Shown here: piece by piece, positions 48,236 through 55,479 of the stretch
How the letters are laid out: each line of letters opens with the position of its first letter
How positions within the stretch are numbered: the stretch's first letter is position 1
Assembly (NCBI GenBank): GCA_963728495.1
Contig: CAVSKI010000011.1
Coordinates: 682,001-746,000, forward strand
Reading direction: 5' to 3'
DNA length: 64,000 nt
Source: JACVRW01 sp963728495
Lineage (GTDB): Bacteria; Actinomycetota; Thermoleophilia; Solirubrobacterales; Thermoleophilaceae
Translations under genes and position numbers: made by a program
Notes under the pieces: generated by a model
The model's database searches: none
What the model saw: the letters and a program-made list of their open reading frames with translations, nothing else
Told to the model about the DNA's origin: nothing

Positions 48236-49963
48236 TTACGACGCGTAGCGCTCGCGCACCAGGTCCGGCCAGGGCAGCGCCTTCAGGGCGAGCGCGACGG
48301 CCGATCCCAGCAGCACCCAGACAGGCCAGAAGTAGCCCGCTCCGGCTGCCGCCCAGACACCGATCACGAACAGGTTGAGAATGGCCACCGCACCCGCGTC
48401 GGTGCGCAGCCGGCGCCGGCGGCGCAGCGTTCGCAGCGACTCGGCGTCGGCCGCCTCGGACAGGCGCAGCGGCGGGTAGGAGAGCACGAACCAGGCGTCG
48501 AGGCTGGCAATGAGGCCCAGGGCGAGCAGCGGCCACACCGGCCACAGGTCGGGGGCACCGGTGAGTGCCCAGACCGACAGCAGCACCGCGGCCACGATCC
48601 CGAGCGCTCCCAAGCGAAAGCCCAGCCGCCGCCGGCGCACGGCTTGGCGCTCGATCGCGTCGGAGTCGGTGAGCGCCAGCGGCCGGCTGGCGCGGTCAGG
48701 CGCCTCCACGGGCTCCACCAGCGGGATCGTGGCGCTCACGCGCGTCCCGGTGCCGGGTGGGCTGTCGACCTCGAGAGTTCCCTCGAGCGCGCCGACGCGG
48801 TCCTGGAGACCCTGAAAGCCCGAGCCGGAGCTGAACTCGGCTCCCCCCACGCCGTCGTCACTCACCACCACCTCGAGCGCGCCCTCTCGCACGGTCACGG
48901 CCACGGTGGCGCGCTGGGCCTGCGCGTGCTTGCCCACGTTGGCCAGGCACTCCGAGACCACGAAGTAGACGGCCGCCTCGACCTGGTCGGGCAGGCGCTC
49001 GCCGGGAGCCGCGGTCACCTCAACCGGGACCGGCGCGCGTCCAGCCAGATCGTCGAGCGCGGCCGCCAGGCCGCGGTTGGTCAGGATCGCCGGATGAATG
49101 CCGCGAGCCAGGTCGCGCAGCTCCTTGAGCGCCAGCCCGGCCTCGTCGCCCGCACTCCGCACCAGCTCGGCGGCCTGGGGATCGCCCTGCTCGGCCCGCT
49201 TCTCGGCCATGCGCAGGGTCAGCGCCAGGGCCACGAGGCGCTGCTGGGCGCCGTCATGAAGGTCGCGCTCGATGCGCCGCCGTTCGGCGTCGGCCGCCTC
49301 GATGATGCGCGAGCGCGCGTCGCGCAGGTCGGAGACCTGGGCGGTGAGCACCGGGTCGGCGTTCGAGCCCAGCAGCAGCTCGGCGTAGGCGCCGTAGAGG
49401 CGCGCGAGCGCGCCCAGGGCGGGAATCCCCACGCGCAGCACCACCGCTCCCAGCACTCCCAGCACGAGCGCCTCGGGCAGGGTGTCGACCACCACCACAC
49501 CCAGATCGATTCCGTCCGGGATGGCCCAGAAGGTGAGCGGCGCGAATAGCGCAGCCACACCCACCGAGAGCACGCTCGCGGTGAGGATGAAGGCCACGGC
49601 GCCAAGCGGGAGCTGCAGCGCCAGAAAAACGAGGTCCTTCCAGGTGGCCGGGTCGGCCAGGCGCGCCCCCAGCCGGCGCCAGCTTGACCCCTCCGGCGGT
49701 ACCGGTCGATAGGGATCCGCGATCACCCGGCCGGTCAGGGCCTCGATCAGGCGGCGCTCGAGCTGGGCGATCCAGCGCCACGCGTACACGGTGGCGATCA
49801 GGATCGGGATTCCGATCAGGGTTATCGCCAGGCCGGCGCCCAGCGAGATCGCGGTGACCAGGAAGGTGAACTCGGCGATCCCCAGCGGCAGGGCGAGCAG
49901 CAGGTACGCGATCCCGCCATATGTGCAGGGGTTGAGGATGTCGCGGCCGAGCCACTCGCGCAT
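48236..49963 (-). CDS. NarL-type sensor histidine kinase with N-terminal sensor and C-terminal 2TM repeats
   Basis: A ~575-residue membrane kinase. The N-terminal region starts REWLGRDILNPCTYGGIAYLL and has four helices of the putative-sensor type. The dimerisation/phosphorylation box is ERRRIERDLHDGAQQRLVALAL (HisKA_3, His near residue 240). The ATPase follows with ECLANVGKHAQA and DDGVGGAE. Then, unusually, come two copies of a 2TM module, each a basic RRRR run followed by a helix pair with LWPVWPLLALG or FWPVWVLLGS. ATG 49963 is chosen by family fit; the frame is open to 50011. No LuxR-type partner is adjacent. Confidence 0.85.
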   Translation of the reverse strand: MREWLGRDILNPCTYGGIAYLLLALPLGIAEFTFLVTAISLGAGLAITLIGIPILIATVYAWRWIAQLERRLIEALTGRVIADPYRPVPPEGSSWRRLGARLADPATWKDLVFLALQLPLGAVAFILTASVLSVGVAALFAPLTFWAIPDGIDLGVVVVDTLPEALVLGVLGAVVLRVGIPALGALARLYGAYAELLLGSNADPVLTAQVSDLRDARSRIIEAADAERRRIERDLHDGAQQRLVALALTLRMAEKRAEQGDPQAAELVRSAGDEAGLALKELRDLARGIHPAILTNRGLAAALDDLAGRAPVPVEVTAAPGERLPDQVEAAVYFVVSECLANVGKHAQAQRATVAVTVREGALEVVVSDDGVGGAEFSSGSGFQGLQDRVGALEGTLEVDSPPGTGTRVSATIPLVEPVEAPDRASRPLALTDSDAIERQAVRRRRLGFRLGALGIVAAVLLSVWALTGAPDLWPVWPLLALGLIASLDAWFVLSYPPLRLSEAADAESLRTLRRRRRLRTDAGAVAILNLFVIGVWAAAGAGYFWPVWVLLGSAVALALKALPWPDLVRERYAS

Positions 49964-50025
49964 GTAGCGGCAAAGGGTAGATCCGCGCGGCCTGGGAGTC
50001 GGTACGGACACCCGTACGGAGGCGG

Positions 50026-50031
50026 TAGCTT
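50026..50031 (+). promoter_or_regulatory. Candidate -10 box, serine hydrolase/VanX fusion
   Basis: TAGCTT, then 7 nt, then ATG 50039. Confidence 0.5.
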
Positions 50032-50038
50032 CCGGGTT

Positions 50039-51430
50039 ATGTCAATTCGGTGCGCCCTCTGCCTGGCCGTGGTGTTCGCGGCCCTGTTCGCGGCGGGCCA
50101 GGCGGGCGCTTCATACGGGACGCTTTCCGCCGCGCCGGGAAATGCGGCCAAGGCGCCCGCCTTTCCGTCGCGGGCGCAGATCAGGGCGGCCCGAAGGTAC
50201 GTGCGCGGGCGCGCCGGGGCCTCATTCGCGCTGATCGATACCCGTGGGCGCCTGCACGGCTTCGCTCCGCACAGGCGCTACATCAGCGCCAGCGTGAGCA
50301 AGGCGATGATGCTGGTGGCCTACCTTCGGCAGATCGCTCCGCGGCGGCCCAACGCCGCCGAGCGGGCGGCGCTCGGCCCGATGATCACCATGTCGGACAA
50401 CGGCCGCGCCGATGCGATCTACGCCCGGGTGGGCGACGGCGGACTGCTCGCGGTGGCCAGGCGAGCGGGCATGCGCGATCTCACGGTCGCCGGCTATTGG
50501 GGGAGCGTGTTCTTCAGCGCAACCGATCAGGCCCGTTTCTTTCGCCGCCTGCCCTCCATGGTGCCGCGGCGCTCACGCCCCTATGCCCGCCGGTTGCTCT
50601 CGTCGATCATCGACGCCCAGCGCTGGGGCTTCTCGCGGGTGTCGGTTCGCAAGGGCTGGCGCACCTTCTTCAAGGGCGGCTGGCGCCAGACCGAGAGCGG
50701 CTCGCTCGTACACGAGGCGGCGCTCTTCGAGCGCGGCCGCAAGCGCTTCTCGCTCGCCGTCCTGACCGACGGCAACCCCTCCCACGCCTACGGCACCGCC
50801 ACCCTGCGCGGAGTGGCCAGACGCCTGTTTCGAAAGGACCCCGAAGCGGGCTCGCCGGCCCATCGCCGAGCCGGACTGGTCGACCTGAAGCGCTACGCCC
50901 CCGACCTGCGGGTGGGGCTCGTCTACCGAACACCCGGAAATCTCACCGGGCGGCGACTGCCCGGCTACTGCCGTGACTGGGCGCTGATGCTCCGGCCCGC
51001 CGCGCGCGATATCGCGCGGGTGGAGCGCCGCCTGCGCCGGCGCGGGCGGGCCCTGCTGATCCTCGACGCCTATCGGCCCGCGCGCGCATCGCGGGCGCTC
51101 GTGCGCTGGGCTGAGGCGAGCGGGCGCGGCGACCTCGTTGGCACCTACATCGCCAGGCGCAGCCGCCACAACACGGGCTCGGCGGTCGACCTCACTCTCG
51201 TCCGGGCGCGCGACGGCAAGCGCCTGCCCATGGGCTCGGGCTACGACGAGCTCGGCCCGCGCGCCCACACGCTCAACGCCAGCGGCGCGGCACTGCGCAA
51301 CCGGCTGATGCTCAAGCGCAGCATGGAGCGCTTTGGCTTCAGCGGCTACTGGCGCGAGTGGTGGCACTTCGAGCACCGCGTGACCGGGTCGCGCTACCTC
51401 GATCTGCCGCTGGGCTGCAACCCGCGATAA
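50039..51430 (+). CDS. Exported fusion: class-A-beta-lactamase-like serine hydrolase + D-Ala-D-Ala dipeptidase (VanX/M15D)
   Basis: A 463-residue secreted protein. A signal peptide (residues 1-25, ending AGQAGAS) is followed by a serine-hydrolase domain (~40-265). Its penicillin-recognising motifs are SVSKAM (SxxK, Ser near 83), SDN in ITMSDNGRAD, and FFKGGW as KTG-like. From ~280 a metallopeptidase M15D domain follows: LVYRTPGNLTGR, LILDAYRPARAS, the zinc motif SRHNTGSAVDLT and the catalytic EWWHFEH. VanX cleaves D-Ala-D-Ala, and the front domain would act on beta-lactams or peptidoglycan stems. Both motif sets look intact. Confidence 0.87.
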   Translation: MSIRCALCLAVVFAALFAAGQAGASYGTLSAAPGNAAKAPAFPSRAQIRAARRYVRGRAGASFALIDTRGRLHGFAPHRRYISASVSKAMMLVAYLRQIAPRRPNAAERAALGPMITMSDNGRADAIYARVGDGGLLAVARRAGMRDLTVAGYWGSVFFSATDQARFFRRLPSMVPRRSRPYARRLLSSIIDAQRWGFSRVSVRKGWRTFFKGGWRQTESGSLVHEAALFERGRKRFSLAVLTDGNPSHAYGTATLRGVARRLFRKDPEAGSPAHRRAGLVDLKRYAPDLRVGLVYRTPGNLTGRRLPGYCRDWALMLRPAARDIARVERRLRRRGRALLILDAYRPARASRALVRWAEASGRGDLVGTYIARRSRHNTGSAVDLTLVRARDGKRLPMGSGYDELGPRAHTLNASGAALRNRLMLKRSMERFGFSGYWREWWHFEHRVTGSRYLDLPLGCNPR

Positions 51431-51431
51431 T
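51426..51431 (+). promoter_or_regulatory. Candidate -10 box, nadE
   Basis: GATAAT, then 7 nt, then ATG 51439; it overlaps the stop codon of the preceding gene. Confidence 0.35.
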
Positions 51432-51438
51432 CCCTGGT

Positions 51439-53232
51439 ATGTCCAGCGGCTCAGATCCTCTGCGCGTGGCGCTCGCCCAGATCAACGCCACCGTGGGCGA
51501 CATCGCGGGAAACGCGGCGAAGATCGCCGGACACACTGCCGCGGCCCGTGACGAGGGCGCCGCGCTCGTGGTGTTCCCCGAGCTGTCGCTGAGCGGCTAC
51601 CCGCCCGAGGACCTGCTGCTGAAGACGGCCTTCCTCGAGGAGGCCGGCGCTGCGCTCGAGGACCTGGCGGCCCAGACGCGAGGCATCGTCGCGCTGGTCG
51701 GCTTCCCGGAGAGTGCCGAGGACGTTTACAACTCGGCCGCCGTACTGGCCGACGGCGAGGTTGCCGCCGTCTACCGCAAGATGTATCTCCCCAACTACGG
51801 CGTCTTCGACGAGCAGCGCTATTTCCAGTCGGGCGCCGAGGCCGCGATCTTCGAGCTCAACGGGATTCCGATCGGCCTCTCGATCTGCGAGGACATCTGG
51901 GAGCCCGGGCCGCCGGCGATGAGCGAGGCGCTCGCCGGCGCCCAGCTGATCGTCAACCTGTCGGCCTCCCCCTATCGCGCCGGCTACGGCCGCGGGCGCG
52001 AGCGCATGCTCGTCCAGCGCGCGCTCGACAACCTCGCCGCGATCGTGTTCGTAAACACCGTTGGTGGCCAGGACGAGCTGGTCTTCGACGGCCACAGCCT
52101 GGCCGTGGACCAGGACGGGCGCGTACTGGCTCGCTGTCCCCAGTTCGAGGAGTCGCTCACGCTCTGCACGATCGACCCCCGCGAGGTTGCGGCCGCGCGC
52201 CTGCGCGACACGCGCCACCGCGTGAATGTCCGCCGCCAGCGCCGGGCGGCCCCGATCGCCGAGCCTCCGGTGGTTCACCTGGCCAGCCTCGAGGCCCCCG
52301 GCCGGGCGGAGACCGTGGGCGGAAGCCTGGCGCCGCTGCTGGAGCCCGAGGCCGAGGTCTATGCCGCCCTGCGCACGGGATTGCACGACTACGTCGAGAA
52401 GAACGGCTTCGATCGGGTGGTGATAGCGCTCTCTGGCGGCATCGACTCCGCGCTCGTGGCGATGCTGGCCACCGACGCGCTCGGCGCGAAGCGGGTCAGC
52501 TGCGTGTCCATGCCCTCGCCCTACTCGAGCGAGGGCACCCGGGCGGACGCGCTGGATATCGCCGCCAACCTGGGCTGCGAGTTCATGGAGATCTCCATCG
52601 AGGAGGCCATGAGCGCCTACGACGCCATGCTCGCCGGCCCCTTTGAGGGCCGCGAGCCTGATATCGCCGAGGAGAACGTCCAGGCGCGCATCCGCGGCAA
52701 CGTGGTGATGGCCCTGTCCAACAAGTTCGGCTGGCTCGTGCTGACCACCGGCAACAAGTCCGAGATGTCGGTCGGCTACGCCACGCTCTACGGCGACATG
52801 GCCGGCGGCTTTGCCGTGCTCAAGGACGTTTTCAAGGGCTGGGTCTACCGGCTCGTGCGCTGGCGCAATGAGACCGCAGGCCGCGAGCTGGTGCCCGCGA
52901 GCGTGCTCGAGCGCCCGCCCTCCGCGGAGCTGCGCGCCGAACAGACCGACCAGGACTCCCTTCCCGCGTACGACGTGCTCGACGCCATTCTCGAGGGCTA
53001 CGTCGAGGAGGACCACGACGCGGTCGAGCTCGTACGTCGCGGTCTGCCCAGGGAGGATGTCGAGCGGGTCATCCGCATGGTCGATCGCGCCGAGTACAAG
53101 CGCCGCCAGGCGCCGCCCGGCATCAAGATCTCGACCAAGGCCTTCGGGCGCGACCGCCGCCTGCCGATCACCAACCGCTACGAGGGTCGCGCCGACGACG
53201 CTCCCGAGCGCCGCCTGCGCGCGCTGAGGTAA
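51439..53232 (+). CDS. nadE: Glutamine-dependent NAD+ synthetase
   Basis: A 597-residue enzyme for the last step of NAD synthesis. The N-terminal nitrilase-type glutaminase has the Glu in VVFPELSLSGYPPEDLL, Lys in YRKMYLPNYGVFDE and Cys in LSICEDIWEPGPP. The C-terminal ammonia-dependent synthetase (~300-597) has the P-loop VIALSGGIDSALVAMLA, NVQARIRGNVVMALSN, and TTGNKSEMSVGYATLYGD. ATG 51439 matches the family start; it lies 8 bp after the VanX fusion stop. Confidence 0.96.
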   Translation: MSSGSDPLRVALAQINATVGDIAGNAAKIAGHTAAARDEGAALVVFPELSLSGYPPEDLLLKTAFLEEAGAALEDLAAQTRGIVALVGFPESAEDVYNSAAVLADGEVAAVYRKMYLPNYGVFDEQRYFQSGAEAAIFELNGIPIGLSICEDIWEPGPPAMSEALAGAQLIVNLSASPYRAGYGRGRERMLVQRALDNLAAIVFVNTVGGQDELVFDGHSLAVDQDGRVLARCPQFEESLTLCTIDPREVAAARLRDTRHRVNVRRQRRAAPIAEPPVVHLASLEAPGRAETVGGSLAPLLEPEAEVYAALRTGLHDYVEKNGFDRVVIALSGGIDSALVAMLATDALGAKRVSCVSMPSPYSSEGTRADALDIAANLGCEFMEISIEEAMSAYDAMLAGPFEGREPDIAEENVQARIRGNVVMALSNKFGWLVLTTGNKSEMSVGYATLYGDMAGGFAVLKDVFKGWVYRLVRWRNETAGRELVPASVLERPPSAELRAEQTDQDSLPAYDVLDAILEGYVEEDHDAVELVRRGLPREDVERVIRMVDRAEYKRRQAPPGIKISTKAFGRDRRLPITNRYEGRADDAPERRLRALR

Positions 53233-53297
53233 ATGGCCGAGGCCGGTTCGCGGCTGCTCGCCCCCGCCTCGGAGAGGTCCACTCAACTTTTCGCCTG

Positions 53298-53569
53298 GTG
53301 CTGCTCCTGGCCACGCCGGCGGCCGACGTCCGCTGGGAGCACCATCCCTCCCATTTCTGGCTGGTGCTGGCGGCGGCGCTGGTCAGCGCAGCGCTCGCCT
53401 TTCAGACCAGCGGCATCGCGTTGCGCCGGGCCGACGCCCGGCTGTTCCTGATTTCGCTGGCCTTCCTGTCCGCGGCCGGCTTCCTTGCCCTCACGCGCTG
53501 GGCGAGGTCGAGGTAAAGGGCAAGCGCGAGCCGGTGGACGCCTATCTGATCGACGCGCAGTTCGGCTGA
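53298..53569 (+). pseudogene. Remnant of a class III adenylate/guanylate cyclase
   Basis: The first frame gives LLLATPAADVRWEHHPSHFW then LVLAAALVSAALAF and LFLISLAFLSAAGFLAL, the start of a membrane domain (two helices) seen on actinobacterial signalling proteins. It ends abruptly at 53516. A second frame, entered near 53495, reads HALGEVEVKGKREPVDAYLI and stops at 53569. The VKGKxxPVxAY pattern is the extreme C-terminus of class III cyclases. The whole catalytic domain is missing, so an internal deletion joined the two ends out of frame. Confidence 0.65.
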
Positions 53570-53570
53570 T

Positions 53571-53981
53571 TCAGCGCTCAGCCGCGCTGCGGACGGCCAG
53601 GGTCATACGCGAGAGGGCGCAGACACGCCCATCGTCGTCGGTGAACGTGACGTCCCAGACCCAGGTGGTGCGGCCCCGATGAAGGGGCGTGCCCTCGGCG
53701 TTCACGGAGCCGCTCGTGATCGGCCGCAGGAAGGTGGTGCTGTTGGACTGACCGACGGCGAAGCTGCCGTTCTCCTTCACAGCGCGAGACGTCGTGACCG
53801 ACACCATCGACTCGGCGAGCGCCGCGTAGGCGCCCCCGTGAACCAGCCCCATGGGCTGCTGAACATGCCCCTCGACGGCGAAGCGGGCGCGGCAGCGCTC
53901 CGGGTTCGCCTCGAGCAGCTCGAAGCCCAGAATCTCGTCGAGCGTTCCGGGAGTCGGATAGGTCTCGAAATCGGGGCTCAC
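53571..53981 (-). CDS. PaaI-type hotdog thioesterase
   Basis: A 136-residue acyl-CoA thioesterase-like hotdog protein: CRARFAVEGHVQQPMGLVHGGAYAALAESM contains the catalytic-region HGG, FAVGQSNSTTFLRPITSG the second strand pair. GTG 53981 is chosen because the domain begins right after; the frame is open upstream to 54125 only as antisense. A second hotdog gene lies at 55037 on the other strand. It converges on the cyclase remnant with 1 bp between. Confidence 0.85.
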   Translation of the reverse strand: MSPDFETYPTPGTLDEILGFELLEANPERCRARFAVEGHVQQPMGLVHGGAYAALAESMVSVTTSRAVKENGSFAVGQSNSTTFLRPITSGSVNAEGTPLHRGRTTWVWDVTFTDDDGRVCALSRMTLAVRSAAER

Positions 53982-54057
53982 GGGGGCGCGCACACTACAG
54001 TTCGCGCTGCCCGAAGCAGCCGGATTTGCCGGCTGCGCAGGGTCGCGATCAATAGAT

Positions 54058-55035
54058 ATGGCCACTTTCGACCAGCTTTCCGACGAGCAGCGCGCGATCG
54101 TCGAGCTCGTGTTGCAGCAGAGCAAAAGCTACGACGAGCTCGCGGACATGCTCGGCATGCCCGAGCGGCGCGTGCGCGAGCTGGCACGCGACGCCCTCGT
54201 CGACCTCGCGCCCATCAGCGCCCGCGGCGTCGAGGAGGACTGGCGCGGCCAGCTGGCCGACTATGTCCTCGGCCAGCAGGCCGGCCCCGAGGTCACGGCA
54301 ACGCGCGGTCACCTGCGCCGCTCCGAGGCCGCCCGCGTGTGGACGCGCTCACTGCTCGACTCGCTCGAGCAGCTCTATCCCAACGGTGACCTGCCCGCGA
54401 TCCCCGAGGGCGAGCGCGGGCGCGAACGCGCCGCCGCCACCGCCGGCGAGGCGGTACAGCGACGCCGCATCCTGGCCGCCGCCGGGATCGTCGCCCTGCT
54501 GTTGATCGGACTGCTGGTATGGCCCCTCGGCCTGCTCACCGGGGGAGACGACGACGAGGGCAGCGCCAGCTCCGACGACGGTTCCCCGGCCCAGACCGGC
54601 AGCGCTCAGGGGGAAGGCGCGTCGGGGCAGTCCCAGGGACAGGCTCAGGGCCAGGCCGTCATCGCCGAGCAGGGGGGCAAGACCCAGCTGGTGGTGACCG
54701 CAACCGGACTTAAGCCGAGCACCGAGCGGAGCGCCTATCAGGTCTGGCTCTACAACTCGGCCGAGGATCGCAAGTCGCTGGGTGCGACCGTGACCGACGC
54801 ACAGGGCAGGCTGCAGTCGGGCGGAGAGCTCCCCGCGGACTACCGCAAGTACCGCTTCATCGACCTGACCTCCGTAGCGGTCGAGGGCGCGAACCAGCAG
54901 AGCTTCCAGAGCGGACCGTCGGTGTTGCGCGGGTTGCTCGAGCTGCGCGACAAGCCGGTGACTCGCGGTACCGGCAACAAGCGGGTCAGCCTGCTTGCGG
55001 AGATACGCCTGCTGGCTCTGCCCGAGTCGGGCTGA
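54058..55035 (+). CDS. Sigma-region-4-like HTH fused to RskA-like anti-sigma domain
   Basis: A 325-residue single-pass membrane protein. The first ~55 residues, FDQLSDEQRAIVELVLQQSK then YDELADMLGMPERRVRELARDAL, read like the sigma-70 region-4 helix-turn-helix. After a helical linker, a transmembrane segment (IVALLLIGLLVWPLGLL) lies near residues 148-166, then a Ser/Gln/Gly-rich extracellular linker. The C-terminal ~130 residues resemble RskA (AYQVWLYNSAEDRKSLGATV). So sigma-like and anti-sigma-like parts share one chain. DNA binding is inferred. ATG 54058 has no ribosome site. Confidence 0.75.
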   Translation: MATFDQLSDEQRAIVELVLQQSKSYDELADMLGMPERRVRELARDALVDLAPISARGVEEDWRGQLADYVLGQQAGPEVTATRGHLRRSEAARVWTRSLLDSLEQLYPNGDLPAIPEGERGRERAAATAGEAVQRRRILAAAGIVALLLIGLLVWPLGLLTGGDDDEGSASSDDGSPAQTGSAQGEGASGQSQGQAQGQAVIAEQGGKTQLVVTATGLKPSTERSAYQVWLYNSAEDRKSLGATVTDAQGRLQSGGELPADYRKYRFIDLTSVAVEGANQQSFQSGPSVLRGLLELRDKPVTRGTGNKRVSLLAEIRLLALPESG

Positions 55036-55036
55036 G

Positions 55037-55438
55037 GTGGACGTACCGGCCGGCTTCGCGCCGTTCCCCGAGCAGGGCCCCTTCCTGGAGCACGTCGGCC
55101 CAGTCCACGTGCGTGAGGAGGACGAGGAGCTCGTGCTCGGCCTGCGAGCCGAGGAGCGCCACGCCAACCACCGCGGGACCATCCAGGGCGGGCTGCTGTC
55201 CACGTTCGCCGACTTCGCACTGGGCCGCGCGATCGAGGCCGACGCCGACGACGGACGCGATCGCGCCACCGTCAGCCTGACCGTCGACTTCCTCAAGCCG
55301 GCGGCGCCCGGCGCCTGGATCGAGTCCCGAACGCGCGTGGACCGGGTGGGCGCCACGCTGGCCTTCGCCAACTGCTCGCTGACCGTGGATGAGCGGGAGA
55401 TCGTGCGCGCCCGGGCGGTCTGGGTTGTGGCTGACTGA
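55037..55438 (+). CDS. PaaI-type hotdog thioesterase
   Basis: A 133-residue hotdog protein: LGLRAEERHANHRGTIQGGLLSTFADFALGRA has the HRGTIQGG active-site segment, and VSLTVDFLKPAAPGAWIE the conserved strand. It belongs to the YdiI/PaaI thioesterase group acting on acyl-CoA or hydroxybenzoyl-CoA. GTG 55037 follows the HTH/RskA stop by 1 nt, so the two are co-translated, though a functional link is not obvious. Confidence 0.85.
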   Translation: MDVPAGFAPFPEQGPFLEHVGPVHVREEDEELVLGLRAEERHANHRGTIQGGLLSTFADFALGRAIEADADDGRDRATVSLTVDFLKPAAPGAWIESRTRVDRVGATLAFANCSLTVDEREIVRARAVWVVAD

Positions 55439-55479
55439 GCCGCCTCGTTAGGCTCGCGCGGCGCCGAGCGGACGCGCGC

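Noticed and set aside
51451..53286. A 611-residue minus-strand protein
   Set aside because: It is antisense to nadE with typical high-GC shadow composition; nadE has complete motifs on the plus strand.
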